Of a DNA stretch of 64,000 nucleotides, positions 51,870 through 60,214 are shown in pieces. Made by a program: the position numbers and the translations under genes. Under the pieces are notes generated by a model. That model was not told where the DNA came from. It did not search any database and worked only from the letters and a program-made list of their open reading frames with translations. Position 1 is the first letter of the stretch; every line of letters begins with the position of its first letter. Origin of the DNA: Faecalispora anaeroviscerum (GTDB taxonomy: Bacteria; Bacillota; Clostridia; Oscillospirales; Acutalibacteraceae); the NCBI RefSeq assembly GCF_947568225.1, contig NZ_CANOOQ010000001.1, positions 744,001-808,000 on the forward strand, given 5' to 3'.

Positions 51870-53192
51870 TTGATCAAACCGATTGTGGCGGTTGTCGGCC
51901 GGCCAAACGTGGGGAAATCCACCCTGTTCAATAAGCTGATCGGCCAACGCCTTTCTATAGTAGAAGACACCCCCGGTGTTACCAGAGACCGAATCTTTGG
52001 TGACTGTGAATGGGGAAGTCATAAATTCAGTCTGGTAGATACCGGTGGAATCGAGCCGGAATCCAAGGATATCATTCTGTCTCAAATGCGGGCGCAGGCT
52101 CAGCTTGCGATTGATTCCGCAGACGTCATTGTGATGGTAACAGATCTTCGTTCCGGCGTGGTAGCGACGGATATGGAGGTTGCGGCGATGCTGCAGAAAA
52201 GCGGCCGCCCGGTGATTCTGTGCGTGAATAAGTGCGACCAGATCGGTGACCCACCGCCTGACTTTTATGAATTTTATAATCTGGGTCTTGGGGAGCCGGT
52301 TGCGGTTTCTTCTGTACACGGTCATGGCACAGGCGATTTGCTGGACCGTATTGTCGACTTCTTCCCGGAGGAAACCGGGGAGGAGGATGAAGAAGAGGTC
52401 ATTCGGGTTGCTGTGATCGGGAAACCGAACGTAGGAAAATCCTCTTTGATCAACTATGTTTCCGGCGAAAACCGCAGCATTGTATCTGATATAGCCGGAA
52501 CGACCCGTGATGCGATCGATACCAAAATTGAAAATGAATTCGGCATCTTTATTCTAATCGATACCGCTGGAATCCGCCGCCAGAACAAAATTGAGGATTC
52601 TGTTGAGCGATACAGCATTCTTCGTGCCGAAATGGCCATTGAGCGCTCCGATGTCTGCGTGATCATGATTGATGCCACTGTTGGCTTTACTGAGCAGGAC
52701 TCTAAGGTGGCAGGCCGTGCGCATGAGGCGGGCAAGGGCTGCGTGATTGCGGTTAATAAATGGGACGCGATAGAAAAAGACGGTTATACCATGAATGAAT
52801 ACCGCAAGCAGTTGGAAAAAGATTTTTCCTTCATGTCCTATGCGCCCATTCTCTTTATTTCCGCCCAGACGGGGCAGAGGGTAGACCGTCTCTTTGAAAC
52901 CATCAAGCATGTGGCCAGCATGAATTCTATGCGCATCAGCACCGGCATATTGAATGATATTCTGGCACAGGCTACGGCGCGCGTTCAGCCGCCTACGGAT
53001 AAGGGCAAGCGCCTGAAGATTTATTACATTACTCAGGCTTCTGTGAAGCCGCCGACCTTTATTTGTTTTGTCAATTCCGAGGATTTGTTTCATTTTTCCT
53101 ATCAGCGTTACCTGGAAAATCGAATTCGCGAAACCTTTGGACTAGAGGGCACTCCGATCCGGATGGTTGTTCGGGAGCGCGGGGACAAATAA
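51870..53192 (+). CDS. der: Ribosome-assembly GTPase Der (EngA)
   Basis: A 440-aa protein with two tandem GTPase domains and a C-terminal KH-like domain; it acts in 50S subunit maturation. The P-loops are GRPNVGKSTLFNKL (residues 9-22) and GKPNVGKSSLINYV (about 185-198), with NKCDQ and NKWDA as guanine-binding motifs. The start is TTG 51870 after GTAGGAGG. plsY follows 15 bases later, the common gene order. Confidence 0.96.
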   Translation: MIKPIVAVVGRPNVGKSTLFNKLIGQRLSIVEDTPGVTRDRIFGDCEWGSHKFSLVDTGGIEPESKDIILSQMRAQAQLAIDSADVIVMVTDLRSGVVATDMEVAAMLQKSGRPVILCVNKCDQIGDPPPDFYEFYNLGLGEPVAVSSVHGHGTGDLLDRIVDFFPEETGEEDEEEVIRVAVIGKPNVGKSSLINYVSGENRSIVSDIAGTTRDAIDTKIENEFGIFILIDTAGIRRQNKIEDSVERYSILRAEMAIERSDVCVIMIDATVGFTEQDSKVAGRAHEAGKGCVIAVNKWDAIEKDGYTMNEYRKQLEKDFSFMSYAPILFISAQTGQRVDRLFETIKHVASMNSMRISTGILNDILAQATARVQPPTDKGKRLKIYYITQASVKPPTFICFVNSEDLFHFSYQRYLENRIRETFGLEGTPIRMVVRERGDK

Positions 53193-53207
53193 GGAGGAGG
53201 ATTTTCT

Positions 53208-53924
53208 TTGGAGAATCTACAAAACATCATTCTGGCAATCGTTCTGACCGCTTTGGTTGCGTATTTGCTGGGCAGCGTCAATTCTTCCATTCTGATTACC
53301 CGAATGTTCGGCCAAAAGACGGATATTCGCAAGATGGGCAGCGGAAATGCTGGTGCAACAAACGTGCTGCGTTCTGTCGGCAGACTGCCGGCGGCTCTAA
53401 CCTTTCTCTTTGACTTTTTAAAGTGTGTTCTGGCCGTTCTGGCTGGCCGGGCTATTTTCAGCTATTTTTTTCAAATCCCCGGCATTTCTCCCGTGGTCAT
53501 TGAGCAGACAGGCGCCTATATTGCCGGTATCGTGTGTATTTTGGGCCATATTTTCCCCTTGTACTTCGGCTTCCGGGGCGGCAAGGGAGTGGTGACCTCC
53601 ATCGCGATGATCATGATCATCGACTGGCGCGTTTCCATTATTGTTTGGGCTGCTTTTTTCATTGCGGTATTCTGTTCTAAAATGGTTTCACTGGGCTCGA
53701 TCTGCGGCGCGGCTACCTACCCGTTCGCCACCTTCTTCCTGACCTTTTTTTACGATTACCGTTCCAGCGCTACGGTGCCGCTCTCTTACGTTGTGATTGC
53801 CACGATTTCTTCCTTTATCATCGGGTGCATTATCATCATCAAGCACCGGGGGAATATCAAACGGATTCTGGATGGAACGGAAAAGAAAGTCAGTCTGCGT
53901 TCCCATAAGTCCCCACCGCAGTAA
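53208..53924 (+). CDS. plsY: Acyl-phosphate:glycerol-3-phosphate acyltransferase PlsY
   Basis: A 238-aa integral-membrane enzyme starting phospholipid synthesis. Family motifs are GSVNSSILITR, GSGNAGATNVLRS and FGFRGGKGVVTS. Start TTG 53208 follows AAGGAGGAGG. It is slightly longer than many homologues because of a C-terminal basic tail and an inserted segment (about 85-100). Confidence 0.95.
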   Translation: MENLQNIILAIVLTALVAYLLGSVNSSILITRMFGQKTDIRKMGSGNAGATNVLRSVGRLPAALTFLFDFLKCVLAVLAGRAIFSYFFQIPGISPVVIEQTGAYIAGIVCILGHIFPLYFGFRGGKGVVTSIAMIMIIDWRVSIIVWAAFFIAVFCSKMVSLGSICGAATYPFATFFLTFFYDYRSSATVPLSYVVIATISSFIIGCIIIIKHRGNIKRILDGTEKKVSLRSHKSPPQ

Positions 53925-53947
53925 TTAGAAATCATGTTATAAAAAAT

Positions 53948-53988
53948 GCTCTTCTCCGTAAAAAAATGGGGAAGAGTGTTTTTTTATC
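53948..53988 (+). terminator. Rho-independent terminator after plsY
   Basis: CTCTTCTCC pairs with GGGGAAGAG (one wobble), followed by a long T run. Confidence 0.8.
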
Positions 53989-54077
53989 GCTTGAGCCGGA
54001 TGAAGTCCGACTTGCTTTTTATCGAAAAGCAAATCAACATTGCAGTGACCGGTATTTCCTGCGCAGGAATTATTTTG

Positions 54078-54119
54078 AAAAGAACAGCCGCAGACTAAAA
54101 CTGTCTGCAGCTGTTCTTT
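54078..54119 (-). terminator. Terminator of rpmB
   Basis: AAAGAACAGC with GCTGTTCTTT plus inner GCAGAC with GTCTGC make a 16-bp stem with one internal mismatch; on the minus strand it ends in CTTTTC. It lies some 90 bases past the rpmB stop. Confidence 0.75.
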
Positions 54120-54211
54120 GTGTGTTCCTTTGAATGGCCAAATCGAAACGGCCATAAAAAAGAAAAAAGGAACCTACATCAGGCTCCTCTAAACTTTCCG
54201 GTTTTACGTCA

Positions 54212-54400
54212 TCAAACTGCGCGGGTCACTTTGTTGGAACGTAAACAACGGGTGCAGGCGTAAATCCGCTTCGGACTGCCGTTAACAACTGCCTTTACGC
54301 GTTTTACATTGGGCTTCCAAGTTCTGTTCGCACGTCTGTGAGAATGAGAAACTTTTATACCGAAAGCAATATCCTTGCCACAAACCTCACACTTCGCCAT
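54212..54400 (-). CDS. rpmB: 50S ribosomal protein L28
   Basis: A 62-aa ribosomal protein opening MAKCEVCGKDIAFGIKVSHS, with paired Cys motifs CEVC and CTRC giving the zinc-binding form. AAAGGAGGTG lies upstream. Monocistronic on the minus strand between two plus-strand units. Confidence 0.97.
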   Translation of the reverse strand: MAKCEVCGKDIAFGIKVSHSHRRANRTWKPNVKRVKAVVNGSPKRIYACTRCLRSNKVTRAV

Positions 54401-54441
54401 GTGTCTGCACCTCCTTTAAAGGGCTTTAAACTACGAAGAAT

Positions 54442-54470
54442 ATTCTAGCAAATCTAAACGCTAATTGCAA
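54442..54470 (-). promoter_or_regulatory. Promoter of rpmB
   Basis: Read on the minus strand: TTGCAA (54470-54465), 17-base spacer, TAGAAT (54447-54442). Confidence 0.75.
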
Positions 54471-54565
54471 GCTTTTTTTCACTCATTTCCACAGGAATTG
54501 CAAAAATCAACCAAAATAACGGTTCTTCCGCCGCATAGCGTCCCGAATCGGTGGGGAACATTCTC

Positions 54566-54594
54566 TTGTCTTTTATTGGAAAACGTATTATAAT
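54566..54594 (+). promoter_or_regulatory. Promoter of the M50-scpAB operon
   Basis: TTGTCT (54566-54571), 17-base spacer, TATAAT (54589-54594), leaving a leader of about 155 bases before the first gene. Confidence 0.7.
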
Positions 54595-54757
54595 GCTAAC
54601 AAATCATACACTTTTACGTACAGGCAGTCAAGGCAATTCCATTGAGTGAGACAATCTTTGATTTCTTTGTCACAGGCGGAGGAATCAACACGAGCTATCT
54701 CTGCAACGGAACCGGGAACGCGGTCATATGGCTGCTGTGCTGCGAAAGGCGGTAAAA

Positions 54758-55459
54758 ATGCTTTATCAAGTAATTCAATCCATTTTCAAAGGGTACCAAA
54801 TTGATATGACCAGCGTCATCATGCAGATTTTGGCTGTTCTGGTCATCATTTTTTGCGTTTTGCCTATCCATGAGTTCGCTCACGGCTGGATGGCAAAAAA
54901 GCTGGGCGACAATACGGCGGCATATCAGGGCCGCCTGACGATCAATCCGCTGGCCAGTATCGATCCGCTCGGAGCGCTTGCAATTCTGCTGTTCGGCTTC
55001 GGTTGGGCCAAGCCTGTTCCAGTAGACCCTCGCAATTTTAAAAATCCGAAGCGCGATATGGCGATCACTGCTCTGGCAGGTCCGGTTTCCAATATTGTGG
55101 CCGCGCTGGTGGGCGCGATCCTTCTGAATGTTGCTTACCTGTTTATTGGGAGCATCCCGCATGCGATTATGATCGGAATTGCGGTGTTTTTTCAGTATTA
55201 TGTTGCCATCAATGTCATGCTGGCGGTATTTAACCTGATTCCCCTGCCGCCGCTCGACGGCTCTAGAATCCTGGGAGCCTTTTTATCGGACCGCGCGATG
55301 TATCGGTATTATCAGAATCAGCAGATGATTATGCTGGCGCTGTTTGTGCTGTTGTTCCTTGGTGTTCTGGATCTTCCGCTGAGCCTGATGCAGATGTGGG
55401 TGCAGTCAGGTGTAGAATGGCTCGCAGCCCTTCCGTTCCGCCTATTCGGCGCATTTTAA
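54758..55459 (+). CDS. Site-2 protease family membrane metalloprotease (M50)
   Basis: A 233-aa polytopic protease with zinc motif HEFAH (in PIHEFAHGWMAKKL) and a later NLIPLPPLDGSRIL containing the third ligand Asp. It lacks a PDZ domain, like the short YwhC-type members encoded beside scpA in many Firmicutes. I chose ATG 54758 (AAAGGCGG five bases upstream) over ATG 54728. It ends three bases before scpA. Confidence 0.93.
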   Translation: MLYQVIQSIFKGYQIDMTSVIMQILAVLVIIFCVLPIHEFAHGWMAKKLGDNTAAYQGRLTINPLASIDPLGALAILLFGFGWAKPVPVDPRNFKNPKRDMAITALAGPVSNIVAALVGAILLNVAYLFIGSIPHAIMIGIAVFFQYYVAINVMLAVFNLIPLPPLDGSRILGAFLSDRAMYRYYQNQQMIMLALFVLLFLGVLDLPLSLMQMWVQSGVEWLAALPFRLFGAF

Positions 55460-55462
55460 GAA

Positions 55463-56182
55463 ATGGAAAAGCTGTCATATCATCTGGATGTGTTTAACGG
55501 TCCCCTCGATCTGCTTTTGGCGTTGATTTCCAAAAACAAGGTGGAGATCTGCGAAATCTCGATTTCAGAGCTGCTCGACCAGTATCTGGAGCAGATTGGG
55601 AGAATGCAGGAGCAGCAGATGGAGGTTTCCAGCGAGTTTCTGGAGATGGCCGCACGTCTAGTATATTTAAAAACCGTTTCGCTTCTTCCCAAGAATGAAG
55701 AAGCGGAGGAACTGCGCCGAGAGCTAACCGGGCAGCTGATGGAATATCAAGAGTGGAAGCGCACGGCGCAGGCCCTAGCCGGGTTCTTTTCGTGGGACTC
55801 GTTCATTCGGCCGCCGGCGCCCTTGCCGCCGGAACGGGCGTACAGCCGTTCCCACAGCCCGGACGAGCTGCTTGCGGCATATCTCAGTGCGGCGGGAAGG
55901 GGAAAACGCTTTTTGCCCCCGCCGGCGGAATCCTTTGACGGTATTGTAACCCGCAAGCCCGTTTCGGTCGCTTCGCGGATTATCTTTGTGCTCCGCCGCT
56001 TGTGGAAGCAAACGCGGATGCCGTTTCATGATCTTTTGTGGGAAAGCCGGCAGAAATCAGATCTGGTAGCGACGTTTCTGGCGGTGCTGGAGCTAGTGAA
56101 AAATCACCGCGTCCGTGTAGACGGAGAGGACGGCGGAACAACGATTACTCTGTTGACTGGCGGTGCTGATCGATGGAAATAA
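55463..56182 (+). CDS. scpA: Segregation and condensation protein A
   Basis: A 239-aa kleisin that bridges SMC heads in the chromosome condensin. The N-terminal FNGPLDLLLALISKNKVEI and a C-terminal winged helix are as expected. It starts three bases after the protease stop and overlaps scpB by ten bases, so translation is coupled throughout. Confidence 0.95.
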   Translation: MEKLSYHLDVFNGPLDLLLALISKNKVEICEISISELLDQYLEQIGRMQEQQMEVSSEFLEMAARLVYLKTVSLLPKNEEAEELRRELTGQLMEYQEWKRTAQALAGFFSWDSFIRPPAPLPPERAYSRSHSPDELLAAYLSAAGRGKRFLPPPAESFDGIVTRKPVSVASRIIFVLRRLWKQTRMPFHDLLWESRQKSDLVATFLAVLELVKNHRVRVDGEDGGTTITLLTGGADRWK

Positions 56183-56736
56183 AAAAATTGCAGGGTGCGA
56201 TCGAAGCCATCCTGTTTTCCAGCGGGGATGCTGTTCCGCTGGAGCGAATTGCGGAAGCATTAGAACTGGATCGAGCCACGGCGGGGAGGCTCATGAAAAG
56301 CGTGATGGATTCCTTTAACCAGTCCGCCAGAGGAATCCGGATCGTACAGTTAGAAAATCAGTATCAAATGTGCAGCGCTGATGAATACGGTGAAACGGTA
56401 CGGCGCACACTGGACTTAAGAAGGAATGCTCCTCTTTCACAGGCGGCGATGGAGGTTTTGGCGGTAATTGCTTACCAACAGCCGATAACCAAGGCCTTTG
56501 TGGAGCAGGTGCGCGGAGTGGACAGCTCAGGGGTGATCTCTAACCTGTGTGAAAAAGGGCTTGTGGAGGAACGGGGCCGGCTTGATTTGCCGGGTCGCCC
56601 GTTGCTGTATGGAACAACCTCTAATTTTCTTCGCTGCTTTAATCTTTCCTCCCTGCACGATCTGCCCCCGTTGCCTCAGAGCAACCGGGAGGAATCGGAT
56701 GAGGAGGAAGAGGATATTTTGGAGAAAACACTTTAG
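56173..56736 (+). CDS. scpB: Segregation and condensation protein B
   Basis: A 187-aa partner of ScpA with two winged-helix domains (AIEAILFSSGDAVPLERIAE at the start, then EVLAVIAYQQPITKAFVEQVRG in the second). The acidic C-terminal tail is typical. Confidence 0.96.
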   Translation: MEIKKLQGAIEAILFSSGDAVPLERIAEALELDRATAGRLMKSVMDSFNQSARGIRIVQLENQYQMCSADEYGETVRRTLDLRRNAPLSQAAMEVLAVIAYQQPITKAFVEQVRGVDSSGVISNLCEKGLVEERGRLDLPGRPLLYGTTSNFLRCFNLSSLHDLPPLPQSNREESDEEEEDILEKTL

Positions 56737-56777
56737 GCTTTCGGACGGAGCACAAAAGCAAAGGAGGGTACGCGCCA

Positions 56778-57440
56778 ATGACCTGGGTTTGGATTTTACT
56801 GGGCATTCTCGGCCTGTTGGCGCTGCTGCTGGCAGCTCGGGTAAAAATCCGTTTCTCCTTTGGCATGGAGGATGGATTTTCCGGAGAGGCGCGGTACCTG
56901 TTCTTCCGTTATCGCTTCCCCACAGAGGAAAAGCCAGAGAGCGAAGCTGAAAAAAAGAAAAAAGAAGAGAAAAAAACCGGCAAGCCAGACAAAAAGCAGT
57001 CTATTCGGGATATAATAAAAGAAAAGGGGTTCGCGGGATTTCTGAAATTCCTTTCTGAGCTTGCTTCCATCGCCGCGGGCGCGGCAAAACGACTGCTGTT
57101 GCACTTTGTTTTGAAGGAAATGAAGATACACGTTACCATCGGGGCGGAGGATGCGGCCACAACGGCTGTGTTGTACGGCACGATTGGCGGAGTGATTTAT
57201 CCTGCGGCCAGCACGCTGGTAACGGCATTTCGATGCAGGCACTACGATGTGCGGATAACGCCAAATTTTAACGGAGAGGAACTCTCCGCGCAGATGTTTC
57301 TGGACGGAAGCGTCCGCTTGGTGTTTCTGATCACGGTTGGCTTGTACGCACTCTTGCGGTACGTTAAAATGATCCTTCGGCAAAAACGAGAAGAAGGCCG
57401 GCAGGCTGCAATGACCGGAGAAGCTGTGGGAAAATCATAA
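56778..57440 (+). CDS. DUF2953 membrane protein
   Basis: A 220-aa protein with an N-terminal helix (about 2-22), a Lys/Glu-rich cytoplasmic or linker stretch (about 50-80), and a DUF2953-type region. A final helix lies near 180-198. Such genes commonly sit between scpB and ytfJ in sporulating clostridia. AAAGGAGG lies upstream. Function unknown. Confidence 0.85.
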   Translation: MTWVWILLGILGLLALLLAARVKIRFSFGMEDGFSGEARYLFFRYRFPTEEKPESEAEKKKKEEKKTGKPDKKQSIRDIIKEKGFAGFLKFLSELASIAAGAAKRLLLHFVLKEMKIHVTIGAEDAATTAVLYGTIGGVIYPAASTLVTAFRCRHYDVRITPNFNGEELSAQMFLDGSVRLVFLITVGLYALLRYVKMILRQKREEGRQAAMTGEAVGKS

Positions 57441-57476
57441 TAGAGGAAACTGATAAAGAAAGAGCGGTGTAATCAA

Positions 57477-57905
57477 ATGAGTGAACATCCAATTGAAGGC
57501 ATGATGGATACGACCCTGGAGAAGATCAAGCAGATGGTGGACGTCAATTCCATTATTGGCGACCCCATAACGTCTCCGGACGGAACAATCATTATTCCGG
57601 TTTCGAAAATCTCTTACGGCTTTGGTTCCGGCGGTTCCGATCTGCCGGTAAAGACCGCCGGGGAGAAGAATATGTTCGGCGGCGGAGCTGCGGCGGGAAT
57701 CACCATTCAGCCGGTAGCGTTTCTGACTATCAGCGGCGGTAATGTGCGAATGATGCAGGTCGACCCGTACCACGGCTCTGTGGATCGCGTGATCGGCATG
57801 GTACCCGAAGTGTTTGACAAGGTCAACGACATGATCGGGCAGAAGAAAGCAAAAAAATCCGCTTCCTCCACCGAATCCGGCAAGATGGACGACCCTCAAA
57901 TCTAA
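57477..57905 (+). CDS. ytfJ: Sporulation/germination protein YtfJ (GerW family)
   Basis: A 142-aa protein with the GerW signature IIGDPITSPDGTIIIPVSKISYGFGSGG and a glycine-rich middle. The family is found in spore formers and localises to the forespore; GerW is needed for germination in Streptomyces. The gene order with scpAB and dacF is typical. Confidence 0.93.
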   Translation: MSEHPIEGMMDTTLEKIKQMVDVNSIIGDPITSPDGTIIIPVSKISYGFGSGGSDLPVKTAGEKNMFGGGAAAGITIQPVAFLTISGGNVRMMQVDPYHGSVDRVIGMVPEVFDKVNDMIGQKKAKKSASSTESGKMDDPQI

Positions 57906-57919
57906 CTAATAAACCGACG

Positions 57920-57946
57920 CCTGCCTGCATACTATTAGCAGGCAGG
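57920..57946 (+). promoter_or_regulatory. Hairpin overlapping the dacF ribosome site
   Basis: CCTGCCTGC (57920-57928) pairs perfectly with GCAGGCAGG (57938-57946) around ATACTATTA. The right arm holds the only Shine-Dalgarno-like sequence (AGGCAGG) before the dacF start at 57949, so folding would hide it. There is no T run, so it is not a terminator. Confidence 0.55.
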
Positions 57947-57948
57947 TG

Positions 57949-59106
57949 ATGAGTTTGTTAAAGAGAGTTTTTGCGGCGCTGATCGCGGCAGTTTTAACGA
58001 TACCTCTTTTTTCTGCGGTATCTGCACAGACACAGGAGCAAACCAGTACGCCGGAGGTTTCCGCCAGAGCGGCGGTATTGATCGATGCGGACAGTGGCAA
58101 GATTTTGTTTGCCAAACAGGAATCTCTGCAGCTGCCCATGGCCAGCACAACGAAAATAATGACGGCGCTGCTCGCGCTGGAGCAGGCAGAGGTGAAAGAC
58201 CCGGTTGTGACCGTTACGGATGAGATGGTTCGGGTGGAAGGTTCCTCCATGGGGCTGATGCCCGGGAACAAGCTTCATCTGAGCGATCTTGCTGTGGGCA
58301 TGCTGATGGTTTCGGGCAACGATGCCGCCAATACCGCGGCAATAGCCATGGCCGGTAGCGCTGCCAAATTTGCAGAGCTGATGAATGCCCGTGCGCAGGA
58401 AATCGGCATGAAGAACACGCACTTCGTTACCCCCTCCGGTCTTGATTCGGCTATGCACTATTCCACTGCGTACGACATGGCGCTTTTGGGTGCCGAGGCT
58501 TTAAATAACAGCCGGTTCGCCGGCATCGTGTCGCAAAAGCAAATGACCGTAAAATTCATCAACCCGGAGCAGACGATCAGCTACGGAAACCATAACCGCC
58601 TGCTTAGTCTGTATCCGGACAGCATCGGTATTAAAACCGGCTTTACCAAAAAGGCGGGGCGGTGTTTGGTCAGCGCAGCTCAGCGGGATGGCGTCCGCCT
58701 TGTGGCCGTTACCCTCAATGCGCCGAATGACTGGGACGATCACAGTAAGCTCTTTAACTATGGTTTTGCTAAGCTGCATTCGTTTACTCCGGATACTGCC
58801 GCCTTGCGTTATACCCTTCCCGTCGTCGGCGGTACGGCCGAGACTGTTTCGATTGTTCCGGGTACAGCAGACAGCATTTCGCTAACGGATGACGAGATCG
58901 CTCGAATGAAGCAGCAGGTGGAGCTGCCGCGTTTTGTTTATGCACCCATCCGGGAAGGCGAAATGCTAGGCACGGTCAGCTATTTGCTGGACGGGAAGGT
59001 CATACTTGAGGTTCCGCTTTTGGCGGAGCAGGTGGTAGAGTGCCCGCAGCCGCAAAAAACACGAATGGAAAAAATATGGGACAGAATTAAATCGATTTTT
59101 CAATAA
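57949..59106 (+). CDS. dacF: D-alanyl-D-alanine carboxypeptidase DacF
   Basis: A 385-aa penicillin-binding protein with signal peptide (about 1-25). Motifs: STTK (PMASTTKIMTALLALE), SGND, and KTGFTKKAG. A C-terminal beta domain ends in an amphipathic helix (RMEKIWDRIKSIFQ) that anchors such enzymes to the membrane. DacF regulates spore-cortex cross-linking in Bacillus, and its neighbours (ytfJ, scpAB) match. GTG 57946 is an alternative start. Its ribosome site lies in a hairpin. Confidence 0.93.
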   Translation: MSLLKRVFAALIAAVLTIPLFSAVSAQTQEQTSTPEVSARAAVLIDADSGKILFAKQESLQLPMASTTKIMTALLALEQAEVKDPVVTVTDEMVRVEGSSMGLMPGNKLHLSDLAVGMLMVSGNDAANTAAIAMAGSAAKFAELMNARAQEIGMKNTHFVTPSGLDSAMHYSTAYDMALLGAEALNNSRFAGIVSQKQMTVKFINPEQTISYGNHNRLLSLYPDSIGIKTGFTKKAGRCLVSAAQRDGVRLVAVTLNAPNDWDDHSKLFNYGFAKLHSFTPDTAALRYTLPVVGGTAETVSIVPGTADSISLTDDEIARMKQQVELPRFVYAPIREGEMLGTVSYLLDGKVILEVPLLAEQVVECPQPQKTRMEKIWDRIKSIFQ

Positions 59107-59134
59107 ATCAGAAAATTCAGTAAGGAAGTAATTT

Positions 59135-59953
59135 ATGGCAAAAGACGTTAGACTGCAAAAAATGCTCGCTGACAGCGGCATCGCATCCCGCCGAAAAGCG
59201 GAGGAAATGATTGCCGCAGGTGCCGTACGTGTGAACGGCATGGTGGCGAAGATTGGCGACAAGGTGGACGTACACAAGGATAAAGTGACGGTTCACGGGA
59301 GAAATGTTGCAAAGCGCACTAAAAATGTATATATTATGCTGCATAAGCCCCGCGGATTTATTACAACTATGAGTGATGAAATGGAGCGCAAATGCGTGGC
59401 GGAGCTCGTCAGCGAGATTCCGGAACGGGTTTATCCCGTAGGGAGGCTTGACAGAGAATCGGAGGGCCTGCTTCTGATGACAAACGACGGCGCGTTTGCG
59501 AATGCGATGACGCACCCGTCGAAACATGTATCGAAAACATATCGTGTTACCGTACGCCCCGGCGTAACGGAGGATCAGCTCACGCAGATCGCCGTTGGAA
59601 TTGTGATTGACGGCCAGAAAACTGCGCCGGCCAATGTGCATATTATTTCTCAGGAGCCGGGCAGAGTCGTACTGGAAGTCGTATTGTACGAGGGCCGCAA
59701 CCGCGAAATTCGAAAGATGTGCGAAGCTCTGGGACTGGATGTAGCCAGACTGAAGCGCATCTCTGTCGGCCCCGTTCGCATGGGTATGCTTCAGCCCGGC
59801 CAGTGGCGGAATTTGACCGGGGAAGAGGTCAAACGACTAATGGCTGCAGCAAAAGGGGACAAGGAACCCGAGCCGGAGCCCGAGCCAGAGAAGACTAAAA
59901 CCGCCGCCAGGCCCGCAGTACGCCGCAAGCCAAAATTTTCTCCTAAAAAATAA
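59135..59953 (+). CDS. rluB: Ribosomal large-subunit pseudouridine synthase (RsuA/RluB family)
   Basis: A 272-aa RNA-modifying enzyme: an S4 RNA-binding domain (SRRKAEEMIAAGAVRVNG) and the catalytic Asp in VGRLDRESEGLLLMTNDG, then GRNREIRKMCEALG. The last 45 residues are an extra Glu-Pro repeat and basic tail (EPEPEPEPEK, then RRKPKFSPKK), likely disordered. Target presumably 23S rRNA as for RluB. Confidence 0.93.
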   Translation: MAKDVRLQKMLADSGIASRRKAEEMIAAGAVRVNGMVAKIGDKVDVHKDKVTVHGRNVAKRTKNVYIMLHKPRGFITTMSDEMERKCVAELVSEIPERVYPVGRLDRESEGLLLMTNDGAFANAMTHPSKHVSKTYRVTVRPGVTEDQLTQIAVGIVIDGQKTAPANVHIISQEPGRVVLEVVLYEGRNREIRKMCEALGLDVARLKRISVGPVRMGMLQPGQWRNLTGEEVKRLMAAAKGDKEPEPEPEPEKTKTAARPAVRRKPKFSPKK

Positions 59954-59956
59954 TGC

Positions 59957-59999
59957 CGAAGACGGAATGGTTCCTAATTTGAACATTCCGTCTTTTTCA
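59957..59999 (+). terminator. Rho-independent terminator after rluB
   Basis: AAGACGGAATG pairs perfectly with CATTCCGTCTT around a 14-base loop, followed by TTT. Confidence 0.85.
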
Positions 60000-60041
60000 G
60001 CGGTTACTCATATTTCTATTGATTTTTTTGTGTGTTTCGGC

Positions 60042-60070
60042 TTGTTATTCCTATGGGAATACAGTATAAT
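60042..60070 (+). promoter_or_regulatory. Promoter of the carboxyltransferase operon, with a spacer dyad
   Basis: TTGTTA (60042-60047), 17-base spacer, TATAAT (60065-60070). A dyad TATTCC-TATG-GGAATA (60046-60061) fills the spacer, a position where a repressor would compete with RNA polymerase; the dyad is a candidate only. The leader to the first gene is about 140 bases. Confidence 0.65.
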
Positions 60071-60214
60071 AATACCAAGTATTGATTGTTGAATTATGGA
60101 TTCATTTTCGTTTTTTTGGAGAAGAAAGAATGAAATTGGGCATAAGTCATTGGTCATCTGTATGATTTGTATCGTGAAAAATAGTATATTGCAAAGGAAT
60201 GGAGGAACAAAAAC

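Noticed and set aside
53937..54155. A 72-codon minus-strand open frame between plsY and rpmB
   Set aside because: It crosses two terminator hairpins and lacks a ribosome site.
46721..59106. Two D,D-carboxypeptidase genes (46721 and 57949) as a duplication
   Set aside because: Their sequences differ throughout, and several S11 paralogues per genome are normal in spore formers, so this is not a recent duplication.
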